64,000 nucleotides of DNA, taken from Aestuariimicrobium soli (GTDB lineage Bacteria; Actinomycetota; Actinomycetes; Propionibacteriales; Propionibacteriaceae). The stretch covers positions 62,001-126,000 of the forward strand of contig NZ_JBPJSQ010000002.1 in the NCBI RefSeq assembly GCF_051192575.1, read 5' to 3'. Position 1 is the stretch's first letter; every line of letters starts with the position of its first letter. A program made the translations under genes and the position numbers. Of the stretch, positions 41,700 through 50,290 are shown piece by piece. A model generated the notes under the pieces. The model had not been told where the DNA came from. It worked only from the letters and a program-made list of their open reading frames with translations, and ran no database searches.

Positions 41700-42692
41700 A
41701 TGAGCCCCTCGCCCAGCGACCGTGTCACCGCCTTCATCGCCGACTTCGCCGAGCAGGCCGAGGCGTTGGCCCCGCAGTTCGACGACCCTGAACGCGAGGG
41801 TCCGCCTCCCTTCGCCGAGTGGGGTGAGCGCCTCGCGCAGGTGGCCAGCCGGCACGGTGTCGAGGGCTACCGGGTCGAGAACGCCGGGTTCTCGATCCCT
41901 CCGGCCCACCACCCCGACATCGACGCCGTCATGGGCGAGCAGATCACGGGCGACCGGGCCATCGTCAGCGTGCATCGCAACCGCCGAGCCGGCTACCGGT
42001 TCGTCGAGTACCACCTCACCCGGCAGGCGGACGACTGGCGCATCTCCCGGATCAGCGACTATCTCGCCGACCCCGACTCCCCTGCCATCGATCCAGACCA
42101 GGCCGCCTCCGCCCTCGCCACCGCCACCAACGAGGCCGAGCTTCGCGACCTCGGCGAGTCCGATCGTCCCGACCCCGGGCAGGCGCTCGGCGACTCCCCC
42201 ACTGCGGTGGGCACCTTCGAGCACTCCGGCATCCTGGCGGTCGGCGACTTCGGCTACAAGCTTCGCGACCTGGTGCCGCTGGCGCGACGCGTTCGTCCGG
42301 GAACCGCCCGCGCCGAGATCGCACTCGTCGAGGGACGCTGCGGCGCGCTGCGAGTCACCCTCGCGGACGAGCCCGTGGCCTCGTGGGCCCGCGCCGATGC
42401 TGCCGGCGGCGGCTACGTCTACGGGGTCGACGCGGGCAATCTCTCCGTGATCGATGCCGAGGGCGCCTACCGCCTCACCGTGCGTGACAAGGAGGGCGCG
42501 TGGGAGGGGTTCGGCAACCAGGAGGTCGCCCTGCTGCAGGTGGGCGACCAGCCGTTCGGCGTGATCGCCCACTCAGGCTACGGAGACGGCGCCTACCCGG
42601 CCTACTGGGGCCTGGCGGCCGACGGGGAACCCGTGCAACTCGTCCTCGATTTCGGACTCGTGCCCGGCGCCCCGTGGGCCCAACGAGACTGA
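41700..42692 (+). CDS. Two-domain uncharacterised protein (NTF2-like plus DUF4241-like)
   Basis: A 330-residue cytosolic protein. The first about 125 residues could form an NTF2-like or Imm-type domain: AGYRFVEYHLTRQADDWRISRISDYLADP. The C-terminal half has GILAVGDFGYKL, YVYGVDAGNLSVID and HSGYGDGAYPAYWGLAADGEPVQLVLDFG. These last blocks resemble DUF4241, a family seen in polymorphic-toxin immunity settings. No toxin gene is next to it, so an immunity role is only a possibility. It lies alone between tRNA-Pro and the convergent der gene, with a leaderless-type promoter. Confidence 0.6.
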   Translation: MSPSPSDRVTAFIADFAEQAEALAPQFDDPEREGPPPFAEWGERLAQVASRHGVEGYRVENAGFSIPPAHHPDIDAVMGEQITGDRAIVSVHRNRRAGYRFVEYHLTRQADDWRISRISDYLADPDSPAIDPDQAASALATATNEAELRDLGESDRPDPGQALGDSPTAVGTFEHSGILAVGDFGYKLRDLVPLARRVRPGTARAEIALVEGRCGALRVTLADEPVASWARADAAGGGYVYGVDAGNLSVIDAEGAYRLTVRDKEGAWEGFGNQEVALLQVGDQPFGVIAHSGYGDGAYPAYWGLAADGEPVQLVLDFGLVPGAPWAQRD

Positions 42693-42699
42693 GCCCAGC

Positions 42700-44139
42700 T
42701 CAGCGATCCTTGCGCTTCGCCCGGGCCCTGACCGACAGGTGCACCGGGGTGCCCAGGAACCCGAACTCCTCGCGCAACCGTCGCTGCACGAACCGCTCGT
42801 AGGTCTGATCGAGCTGCCCTGAGGTGAACAGCACGAACGTCGGCGGGCAGTTCTGCGCCTGCGTGCCGAACAGCACCCGGGGCTGCTTGCCCGAGCGCAC
42901 CGGGTGCGGGTGGGCGGCGGTGATTCGTCCAAGGAAGGCATTGAGCTTGCCGGTCGAGATGCGGGTCTCCCAGCCTTCGAGAGCGGCCTCGATGGCCTTG
43001 CCGAGACGGTCGACGTTGCGCCCGGTCAGGGCCGAGATGTTGACGTGCGGCGCCCACGCGAAGGCGTAGACGTCGCGCTCGATCTCGCGGGACAGGTAGT
43101 GGCGGCGCTCCTCGTCGGTGAGATCCCACTTGTTGTAGGCGATCACCAGGGCGCGACCGGTCTCTTCGACCATCGACAGAATCCGCAGGTCCTGCTCGGT
43201 GATCTCCTCATGCGCATCGACGACGACCACGCACACCTCGGCCCGCTCGATCGCGGTCTGGGTGCGCAGCGAGGCGTAGTACTCGTGGCCCGAGGCCTCC
43301 TTCACCCGCCGCCGGATGCCAGCGGTGTCGATGAAGCGGTACGTCGTCCCGGCGATGTCGACCAGCTCGTCGACGGGGTCGACGGTGGTGCCCGAGACGT
43401 CGGAGACGACGGCCCGCTGCGAGTTCGTCAGTCGGTTCAGCAGGGACGACTTGCCCACATTGGGCTTGCCGACGATGGCGATGCGGCGGGGGCCGGTGGG
43501 ACGGGCCTGGCCGTGGGCGGGCTCGGTCGGCAGCACCTCGAGTATGGCGTCGAGCAGGTCACCGGTGCCTCGTCCGTGCATGCCGGAGACGGGCCAGGGC
43601 ATGCCGAGCCCGAGGTTCCACATCGAGGAGGCCTCGAGCTCGCGGCGCTGGTCGTCCACCTTGTTGGCGGCGAGAATCACCGGCTTCTTCGAGCGGCGCA
43701 GCACCTGCACCACGGCCTCGTCCTCGTCGAGGGTGCCGACGGTCGCGTCGACGACGAACAGCACGGCGTCGGCGAGCGAGATGGCCATCTCGGCCTGTTC
43801 GGCGATCTGTTGGGCCATGCCCTTGGCATCGGACATCCAGCCGCCGGTGTCGACGATCACGAACTCGCGGCCGTTCCAGTCGGCGTCGTAGCTGACGCGG
43901 TCGCGGGTCACGCCGGGCACGTCCTGCACGACGGCCTCGCGGCGCCCCAGAATGCGGTTCACCAGCGTCGACTTGCCCACGTTGGGTCGTCCGACGACGG
44001 CCAGCACGGGCTTGGGGGTGACCTGCTCGAGTTCGTACTCGACGTACTCGAGGTCACTCGGGTCTGCCTCGAACTCGTCGAGGTCGAGATCGGCGGGCGC
44101 CTGATCGGGGAGTTCCGAACCCTCGGGGGATTCGCTCAT
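42700..44139 (-). CDS. der: Ribosome biogenesis GTPase Der
   Basis: A 479-residue essential double GTPase for 50S subunit assembly. G domain 1 starts at GRPNVGKST (about 50) with DTGGW and NKVD; G domain 2 at GKPNVGKSS with DTAGIRR and NKWD. A C-terminal KH-like domain ends at RAKRKDR. The first about 40 residues form an acidic extension (LDLDEFEADPSDLEYVEYELEQ), common in actinobacteria. The ATG at 44139 has GGAGA upstream. It follows plsC-like and cmk on the same strand, a conserved actinobacterial order. Confidence 0.96.
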   Translation of the reverse strand: MSESPEGSELPDQAPADLDLDEFEADPSDLEYVEYELEQVTPKPVLAVVGRPNVGKSTLVNRILGRREAVVQDVPGVTRDRVSYDADWNGREFVIVDTGGWMSDAKGMAQQIAEQAEMAISLADAVLFVVDATVGTLDEDEAVVQVLRRSKKPVILAANKVDDQRRELEASSMWNLGLGMPWPVSGMHGRGTGDLLDAILEVLPTEPAHGQARPTGPRRIAIVGKPNVGKSSLLNRLTNSQRAVVSDVSGTTVDPVDELVDIAGTTYRFIDTAGIRRRVKEASGHEYYASLRTQTAIERAEVCVVVVDAHEEITEQDLRILSMVEETGRALVIAYNKWDLTDEERRHYLSREIERDVYAFAWAPHVNISALTGRNVDRLGKAIEAALEGWETRISTGKLNAFLGRITAAHPHPVRSGKQPRVLFGTQAQNCPPTFVLFTSGQLDQTYERFVQRRLREEFGFLGTPVHLSVRARAKRKDR

Positions 44140-44168
44140 CAGTGTCTCCTGTTGTGTGAGGGAGCGCC

Positions 44169-44897
44169 TCACACAGCTGGCAGGCGCATCCCGGTCTTGA
44201 GCTCTGCCCAGCGCACGTGATCGGCGAAGATCGCCGACAGTTCGTTGGTCACCTCCGCAACGTCCGTCTTGCGGCGAGGCCATTCCCGCGCGGGAATGTG
44301 AACCACGTCACCGTACACGATGTGGAACGGAGACCCTGCCGGCGGGGTCGAGCGAATGCCCGCCCCGGGGAGCCGGGTACCCAGGATCGCGACGGGCACG
44401 ATCGGCGCGCCGGTCACCATCGCGAGGTAGGCCACGCCCGGCCTGATCTGGGTCATGTCTCCCCTGCCGCGCAGCCCCTCGGGAAAGATCGCCAACGGAC
44501 GACCCTGCTGCAGCACCTGCACGCAGCGTCGCACGGCCCGCACGTCGTGATGGGTGCGGTCGACCGGAATCTGCCCGGCCAGGTGCAGCAGCGGCCCGAC
44601 CTTCGAGGTGAACAACTCCGCCTTCGCCAGCGCCAGCGAGCGACGATTCAACGCCACCAGCAACGGCCCGTCGAGCGTGCCGATGTGGTTGGCGGCGAGG
44701 ATCACGGGCCCACGCGCGGGCACGTTGGAGGCGCCGTGCACGTGGATGTCGTAGACGCGACGCAGGCCAGCCGCGAACGGCGTCCGCAGGGAATCGATGG
44801 TCCTCGTCCGCAACGGGGGCAATACGTCGGTGCGAATCAGGTCGAGAGCGACCAGCTCTCGCGCTGCCGCGCCAGCTCCGTTGAGGTCGAGTGACAT
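44169..44897 (-). CDS. Lysophospholipid acyltransferase family protein (PlsC-like)
   Basis: A 242-residue acyltransferase. The catalytic H(X4)D motif is NHIGTLDGPLL, and the glycerophosphate-binding block is AIFPEGLRGRG. Family members transfer acyl groups to 1-acylglycerol-3-phosphate at the cytoplasmic membrane face. No long membrane helix is obvious, so it is probably peripheral. It sits between cmk and der, with which it forms a conserved operon in this phylum. The exact acceptor is not proven. Confidence 0.87.
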   Translation of the reverse strand: MSLDLNGAGAAARELVALDLIRTDVLPPLRTRTIDSLRTPFAAGLRRVYDIHVHGASNVPARGPVILAANHIGTLDGPLLVALNRRSLALAKAELFTSKVGPLLHLAGQIPVDRTHHDVRAVRRCVQVLQQGRPLAIFPEGLRGRGDMTQIRPGVAYLAMVTGAPIVPVAILGTRLPGAGIRSTPPAGSPFHIVYGDVVHIPAREWPRRKTDVAEVTNELSAIFADHVRWAELKTGMRLPAV

Positions 44898-44918
44898 GGT
44901 TGCTCCCTGGTCGGACGG

Positions 44919-45644
44919 TCAGGTCGTGGGGTGGGGATCGGGTTCCGGGACGAGCGCCACGATCCGGTCGATCACCTCGGCCAGCGTGAGGTGGGTGGAG
45001 TCGATCAGCGTGACCCCCTCTGCGGGCTGCTCGAACTGGCTCACGGTGGAATCGTCCCGGTCACGACGGACGATCTGGTCGGTCACCGCCTCGGTGTCGG
45101 CACGGCCGGCCAGTTCGGCCTCGCGCCGGCGAATGCGGGCGTCGGCATCGGCCACCAGCAGCACCCGCACGTGGGCATCGGGGCACACCTTGGTGGTGAT
45201 GTCGCGACCCTCGACCACCATGCGCTCAGCGTGCTGCACGACCAGAGCTCGCATCCGTTCGGTGAGGGCGGCTCGCACCCCCAGGTTGGTCGCGACCACC
45301 GAGACGTGGGCGGACACCTGCGGGTCACGGATGGCCTCGGTGACGTCTCGTCCGTCGATTGCGATGGTGGGACCGGTCGGATCGGTGCCGACCTGGTAGT
45401 CGTGGGCGTCGACGAGCGCGGCGATGCCGTCGGCGTCGTCGGACGAGAGCCCGCTCTCGAGATGGGCGACCGCCACGGCCCGGTACATCGAGCCGGTGTC
45501 GAGGTAGGCCAGCCCGAGACGCTGGGCCACCCCCTTCGCGGTGCTCGACTTGCCCGACCCGGAGGGGCCGTCGATGGCCACCACCAGCGGCGGCAGGGGC
45601 TCGACAGCCCCACTCTCGGTCACGGGAGCGGTCACACTGGTCAC
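44919..45644 (-). CDS. cmk: Cytidylate kinase
   Basis: A 241-residue enzyme that phosphorylates CMP and dCMP to the diphosphates. Walker A is GPSGSGKSS, the CMP-binding region has YLDTGSMYRA, and the later VVEGRDITTKVCPDA and RRDRDDS are Cmk hallmarks. I chose the GTG at 45644, which has GGGAA about 8 bases upstream; the frame is open for another 31 residues but these have no homology. It is the middle of a tyrA-cmk-plsC-der row on the minus strand. Confidence 0.93.
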   Translation of the reverse strand: MTSVTAPVTESGAVEPLPPLVVAIDGPSGSGKSSTAKGVAQRLGLAYLDTGSMYRAVAVAHLESGLSSDDADGIAALVDAHDYQVGTDPTGPTIAIDGRDVTEAIRDPQVSAHVSVVATNLGVRAALTERMRALVVQHAERMVVEGRDITTKVCPDAHVRVLLVADADARIRRREAELAGRADTEAVTDQIVRRDRDDSTVSQFEQPAEGVTLIDSTHLTLAEVIDRIVALVPEPDPHPTT

Positions 45645-45753
45645 GGTAGGTTTCCCATCTGTCACGAGGACGAACGACACGTTGCCGCGGGGGGACAACT
45701 GCCCAAGGGCAGGTGAACTTTCGGCGAACGGCAGCACCCTACCGAGGTCGCGC

Positions 45754-46812
45754 TCAGCGCAACTGCCAGCCGGCGTCCTGCATGGCCGCCGTCAACCGAT
45801 CGACACCCTCGGGCACGACCTGCACGGCCAGATATCCCACCTGACGCTCGGGGTCGTGCTCGATCTGCAGGTCTTCGACGTTGACCCCGGCCGCCTCGAT
45901 GTCCTGGAACAGCCGAGCCAGGGAACCCGGTTCGTCCGGGATGGCGATGACGACGGGCACCAACGCCCGCGCGGGCGCACCGTGCTTGCCGGGCAGGCTC
46001 AGCGCCCCGACTCGTCCGCGGGCGATGAAGTCCTCGATGGCCTGCGGGTCGTCGAAGTCGGCGAGCAGGGCGTCGAGGTCGTCGCGCACGGCGAGCAGTT
46101 CGGTGCGGATCGCCTCACGGTTGGCCCCGATGATCTGGCGCCACAGCACCGGGTCGGAGCCGGCGATCCGGGTGACGTCGCGAATGCCCTGCCCCGCCAG
46201 AGCCAGATGGGTGGCCGGCACGCTGCGCAGGTGCCCCGCGGTGAGCGAACTCATCAACTGGGGCACATGGCTGACCTGCGCGACGGCCTCGTCGTGCAGC
46301 TCGGCCAGCATCTCGACGGCCCGCGCTCCGCAGTCGGCGATCAGGTGCTCCACCACGCGCTGGGCCGAGGCCTCCATGCGGCGGTGCGGAGTGACCACCC
46401 AGGTGCGGTCGACGAACAATTCGGCATCCGCGGTCAGCGGGCCGGTGTGTTGGGAGCCAGCCATCGGGTGCGATCCGCAGTAGCGGGAGACATCGGCGCC
46501 GAGGTCGGCCAACTCGCGCAGAACGCGGCTCTTCACGCTGGCGACGTCGGTCACCACCGCGTGGGGGAACCGGACGAGGGCCTGAGCCACCGTGGCGGCC
46601 GTGACGTCGGGGGGAACGGCCACCACCACCAGCGCGACCCCAGTGGGATCGGGGGCTTCCACGGTGCCGGCCCCGAGCGAGGCCGCCACCATGGCATGGC
46701 TCGGCACCCGGTCTTCGACGTGAACGGTGCGCCCGGCCGTCACCAGGGCTCGTCCGATGCTGGCACCGACCAGCCCCACCCCGATGATGACCACGGACGA
46801 GGCTGCGGTCAC
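45754..46812 (-). CDS. tyrA: Prephenate dehydrogenase with ACT domain
   Basis: A 352-residue enzyme of tyrosine synthesis that oxidises prephenate to 4-hydroxyphenylpyruvate. The Rossmann motif is IIGVGLVGASIG near the N-terminus. The active-site region has GSHPMAGS and, further on, HVPQLMSS. The last about 75 residues (IPDEPGSLARLFQDIEAAGVNVEDL) are an ACT domain for amino-acid feedback, probably by tyrosine. The GTG start at 46812 overlaps the pup stop by 4 bases, so it is translated together with pup, taking the place where prcB usually follows. Confidence 0.92.
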   Translation of the reverse strand: MTAASSVVIIGVGLVGASIGRALVTAGRTVHVEDRVPSHAMVAASLGAGTVEAPDPTGVALVVVAVPPDVTAATVAQALVRFPHAVVTDVASVKSRVLRELADLGADVSRYCGSHPMAGSQHTGPLTADAELFVDRTWVVTPHRRMEASAQRVVEHLIADCGARAVEMLAELHDEAVAQVSHVPQLMSSLTAGHLRSVPATHLALAGQGIRDVTRIAGSDPVLWRQIIGANREAIRTELLAVRDDLDALLADFDDPQAIEDFIARGRVGALSLPGKHGAPARALVPVVIAIPDEPGSLARLFQDIEAAGVNVEDLQIEHDPERQVGYLAVQVVPEGVDRLTAAMQDAGWQLR

Positions 46813-47018
46813 TGCCCGCCCTTCTGGACGAACGAGCGAACGTACTCCTCGGCATTGGTCTCGAGCACCGCGTCGATCTGGTCGAGCAGCGCGTCGAACG
46901 AGGCGTCGGACTCCGACGTCTGCCGCTGCACCTGTTCCTGACCCTGGCCGCCGGCGGGGCTGCCGAAGCCCTGCGAGGTGCGCTGCACCTGCGGCCTGGA
47001 CTGTTCCTGCTCGCTCAT
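46809..47018 (-). CDS. pup: Prokaryotic ubiquitin-like protein Pup
   Basis: A 69-residue protein tag. The C-terminus is KGGQ, so it is made in the glutamine form and must be deamidated by Dop before ligation to substrate lysines. The sequence is disordered at the N-terminus (QEQSRPQVQRTSQ) and has the coiled-coil-forming helix DQIDAVLETNAEEYVRSFVQ that ARC/Mpa binds. It overlaps dop by 4 bases upstream and tyrA by 4 bases downstream. The ligase gene pafA is not in the window. Confidence 0.97.
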   Translation of the reverse strand: MSEQEQSRPQVQRTSQGFGSPAGGQGQEQVQRQTSESDASFDALLDQIDAVLETNAEEYVRSFVQKGGQ

Positions 47019-48496
47019 GATCGCTCCAGCCTAGCGCCGCCCGACTCGAGCACCCGCAGCATTTCAGCGGGGTCGGTGACGTCGTCCAGCGCGTGGTCCC
47101 AGCGGGCGGCGGTGTGGTCGAGCGGTTCGGGCAGCCGCACGGTGACGACTCGTCCGCCGGCGTGCACGGTGAACTGGTCCCAGGTGGCCTGCACGATGCT
47201 GCCGGCGAAGTGGTGCAACACCCAGCCCCGCAACCAGGCCCGGGTGGTCGAGGGTGGTTCGACCCGGGCGTGGGCCACCTCGGCCTCGGTGACGACGGTG
47301 CGCAACGCCCCCTGCCGTTCGAGGGTGAGTCCGATGCCCTTCTCGGGGTCGAGATCGGCCCACTGCAGATCGAGGGCCGCGAGGCGAGCGTCGGTCCACG
47401 CAAGTCCCCCGCGACGGGCCAGCCCCTGCAGCAGCCGGTACTTGGCGGCCCAGTCGACGCGGTCGGCGAGGGTGGCCGGATCGCGGCGGGCATCAGCGAT
47501 CGCTTCCCCCCAGGCTCGGTGCACGTCATGGTCATCGTCCAGCCACGTCTCGGTGCCCGGCGAGCAGGCCCGCCACAGCAGGTCCTGCAGGTCGAGGGCG
47601 GTGCGTTCGACGCCGTCGCTGCACGGCCAGCGCTGCTGCAGCGTCGGGTCGTGCGAGAACGCCCGGAACGCGGCGACCGGGTTGAGCACCTTCGGCCACC
47701 TCACCCCGGCGGCGATGGCCTGCAGCACGAGCGAGACCGCGCCGACCTTCAGCCAGGTGCCCCACTGCCCCACCAGGGCGTCGCCGGTGATCACGTGCAA
47801 CCGGCGCCAGCGGCGCACATCGGCGTGGGGTTCGTCGCGGGTGTTGACCAGCGGGCGGTTCACGGTCGTCTCGAGCCCGACCCGTGCCTCGAAGAAGTCG
47901 GCGCGCTGGCTGATCTGGAACCCGGCGGTGTCACCGCGCTGACCCAGCCCGACCCGTCCGGCGCCGGTGAAGGGAACCCGGCTCACGAGGTGCGTCGTGA
48001 AACCGTCGACGATGGCGTCGAAGGGCACCGACCGGGGCACCAGGTGGTTCTCGTGGCAGCCGTAGGACTGCCCCTTGCCGTCGGTGGTGTTCTTCCAGAC
48101 CCGCACCCTGGCCCCGAGGGTCTCGGACGCGGAACCGGCGGCGGCCTGCACGATCTGGTCGCCCGCACGATCCCAGGCGACGGCGTCACGGGCCGAGGTG
48201 ACCTCCGGGCCGGAGTACTCGGGATGGGCATGGTCGACGTAGAACCGGGCACCGTTGCCCAACAGCCGATTGGCGTAGCGGGTCTCGTCGGTGAGCAGGT
48301 CGGGCACGGCCTCGTCGCGGGGCAGGTGGTATCCGCGGGCGTCGCGCAGCGGTGACTCGGTGGCGTAGTCCCACCGCGAGGCCAGCGAGGTGCCGGCCGT
48401 GACCACGGCCGCCGACAGCGTGATCGGGTCGACCCGGTCGCCGTGCACACCGTCGAGACTGACGCCGTACTCGTTCTCGATTCCCGCCACACTCAT
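47015..48496 (-). CDS. dop: Pup deamidase/depupylase Dop
   Basis: A 493-residue carboxylate-amine ligase-fold enzyme. It converts the C-terminal Gln of Pup to Glu and also removes Pup from substrates. Family blocks are GIENEYGVS, RWDYATESPLRDARGYHL, DHAHPEYSGPEV and YGCHENHLVPR. It ends with the 4-base overlap into pup. The distinction from the ligase PafA rests on the N-terminal blocks and the neighbour pup. GAGGTGGG lies before the ATG at 48496, and a TAGCGT about 25 bases further up may be its promoter. Confidence 0.95.
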   Translation of the reverse strand: MSVAGIENEYGVSLDGVHGDRVDPITLSAAVVTAGTSLASRWDYATESPLRDARGYHLPRDEAVPDLLTDETRYANRLLGNGARFYVDHAHPEYSGPEVTSARDAVAWDRAGDQIVQAAAGSASETLGARVRVWKNTTDGKGQSYGCHENHLVPRSVPFDAIVDGFTTHLVSRVPFTGAGRVGLGQRGDTAGFQISQRADFFEARVGLETTVNRPLVNTRDEPHADVRRWRRLHVITGDALVGQWGTWLKVGAVSLVLQAIAAGVRWPKVLNPVAAFRAFSHDPTLQQRWPCSDGVERTALDLQDLLWRACSPGTETWLDDDHDVHRAWGEAIADARRDPATLADRVDWAAKYRLLQGLARRGGLAWTDARLAALDLQWADLDPEKGIGLTLERQGALRTVVTEAEVAHARVEPPSTTRAWLRGWVLHHFAGSIVQATWDQFTVHAGGRVVTVRLPEPLDHTAARWDHALDDVTDPAEMLRVLESGGARLERS

Positions 48497-48574
48497 GGGC
48501 CCACCTCGCTCACGGGTCGACGCTATCGGGCCGGTAGGCTCACGTGGTCAGCCCAGGCTCCAGGAGTTCGACCC

Positions 48575-48970
48575 ATGCCCCAGGAACACGCCGTGCGCAC
48601 GCAGCACTTCATCGTCATCGATCTGGTTCTGGTCGCCATCTTCGCGACCGTCGGACGAGCCAGCCACGGCGAGTCCCTGACCCCAGCGGGCATCTTCCAC
48701 ACCGCGTGGCCGTTCATGACCGCCCTGCTGGTGTCGTGGGCGGTGATGCTGCTGCGGCGCCGACCCACCGCGACTGTGGCTGCGGGCATCTTCGTGTGGA
48801 TCTGCACGGTGGCCGGCGGCATGTTCCTGCGGAGCTGGTCGGGGGACGGCACGGCGGTGCCCTTCATCATCGTCGCCACCGTGGTGCTGGCGGTGCTGCT
48901 GATCGGCTGGCGCCTCGTCCGTCAGGTGGTCGGACGAGGCGAGGAACCCCCGGCGGACACGGTCGACTGA
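48575..48970 (+). CDS. DUF3054 membrane protein
   Basis: A 131-residue integral membrane protein with four predicted helices: residues about 12-28, 42-58, 68-86 and 95-113. DLVLVAIFATVGRASHGE and FHTAWPFMTALLVSW are the DUF3054 signature. Function unknown. The ATG at 48575 has CAGGAG upstream. It is divergent from dop and ends about 40 bases before the convergent glycosyltransferase. Confidence 0.87.
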   Translation: MPQEHAVRTQHFIVIDLVLVAIFATVGRASHGESLTPAGIFHTAWPFMTALLVSWAVMLLRRRPTATVAAGIFVWICTVAGGMFLRSWSGDGTAVPFIIVATVVLAVLLIGWRLVRQVVGRGEEPPADTVD

Positions 48971-49010
48971 CGCCTGTCGCGTATCCCGGTGCTCAGCGCA
49001 GCAGGGCTAC

Positions 49011-50270
49011 TCAGCGCAGCAGGGCCAACTCGTCCAGCGCGGTGAGCGTGTCGCCCAGACCGTCCTCGGCTCGGCACTGCTCCCCCACCTCGGCGGCCCG
49101 CTCGGCGTACCGGCGAGCCGAAGGGCCGGTGGTCAGCTGATCCACCTGCCAGGCAATGGTGCTCGCGCCGAAACGCTTGGCCGAGATCGGCACCGGACCG
49201 ACACCGAGGCGGTGCAGCCGCCACGCGTGATGGGGCTGGTCGAAGGCGAACGGCATGGCCACCGACGGCACCCCCGACCGCAGGCCGGCGAAGGTCGTGC
49301 CCGAACCTCCGTGGTGCACCAACGCAGCCATCGACGAGAACACCCCGGCGTGCGGCGTGGGTGCGTGGGCGTAGACGTTGTCGGCGACCAGACCCGGACG
49401 AGCACCGGGCAGCATCGGGGTGACCACCCGCTGGCCGGTCAACCGGGCGACCTTGATGATCTCGGCCTGGTCGTCGTGGCCCATGGCCACCGCCATCGAC
49501 CCGAACCCGATGTGCACCGGCGGCGGCCCGGCAGCGAGGAAGCTCACCAGCCCCGGGTCGTCGGTCGCGAGGGCCGTTGCAGCGGCGGGATCGTCCTCGA
49601 CGAGGTGGCCGGTCTGGCGCACGGTCATGGGCCAGTCGTCCGCGGGAGGCACCAGGGTGGGGCTGGCCGCCACCAGCAGGGGGTGCACGTCGGGCCGTTG
49701 ACTGCCTCGGGCCCGGTCGCCCGACACCTGCCGCGACAAGGCATGCGCGGCCGATCGTCCCAGCCGGCACGACAACCGCCACGCCACCCCCGTCGCCATG
49801 CGGTTGTAGCGGGCCGAGGGCGTGAACGCCCGCCCCTGGAAGTGGCTGTCGGCGGTCGAGGTGGGCAGCAGCCCGGCGAACAGCACCGTCGCGGAGCGCC
49901 AGCCGTTGGCGCCCAGCACGGCGGTCGCCTCGGCCGCCAGAATGCCGCCGAGCACCACGTCGTGGTCGGCGGCGGCCGCCAGCATGGCGTCGGCCAGCAG
50001 GCCCGAGGTGCGCATCAACCAGCGCTGCAACACCAGCGCCTGCACGGGCTGACTACCGAGGAAGGGCCCGCGCAGGCGGCGCTGGTCGGCGCTCATCACC
50101 TCGGCGAGGGCCACCGGAACGGGTACGAAGTCGGCACCGTGGGAACGCACCAGCGACTCGTACTCGGCCAACGCCACGATGGTGACGGGGGTGCCGTGGG
50201 CGACGATCGCCCGGGCGAGGATGGCCATCGGCTGCACGTCGCCGCGCGATCCCAGCGCGATGATCAGCAC
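49011..50270 (-). CDS. GT1-family glycosyltransferase (UGT/MGT-like)
   Basis: A 419-residue cytosolic glycosyltransferase. The N-terminus ALGSRGDVQPM is the acceptor-domain hallmark shared with macrolide and vancomycin-type glycosyltransferases. The C-terminal donor-binding region has HIGFGSM and VHHGGSGTTFAGLRSGVP, which includes the nucleotide-sugar HxGGxGT motif. Likely substrates are small lipids or natural products, but no biosynthetic cluster is near. It separates arc from dop and pup. Confidence 0.88.
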   Translation of the reverse strand: MLIIALGSRGDVQPMAILARAIVAHGTPVTIVALAEYESLVRSHGADFVPVPVALAEVMSADQRRLRGPFLGSQPVQALVLQRWLMRTSGLLADAMLAAAADHDVVLGGILAAEATAVLGANGWRSATVLFAGLLPTSTADSHFQGRAFTPSARYNRMATGVAWRLSCRLGRSAAHALSRQVSGDRARGSQRPDVHPLLVAASPTLVPPADDWPMTVRQTGHLVEDDPAAATALATDDPGLVSFLAAGPPPVHIGFGSMAVAMGHDDQAEIIKVARLTGQRVVTPMLPGARPGLVADNVYAHAPTPHAGVFSSMAALVHHGGSGTTFAGLRSGVPSVAMPFAFDQPHHAWRLHRLGVGPVPISAKRFGASTIAWQVDQLTTGPSARRYAERAAEVGEQCRAEDGLGDTLTALDELALLR

Positions 50271-50290
50271 ACCCGTTCACCTCACCTCAG

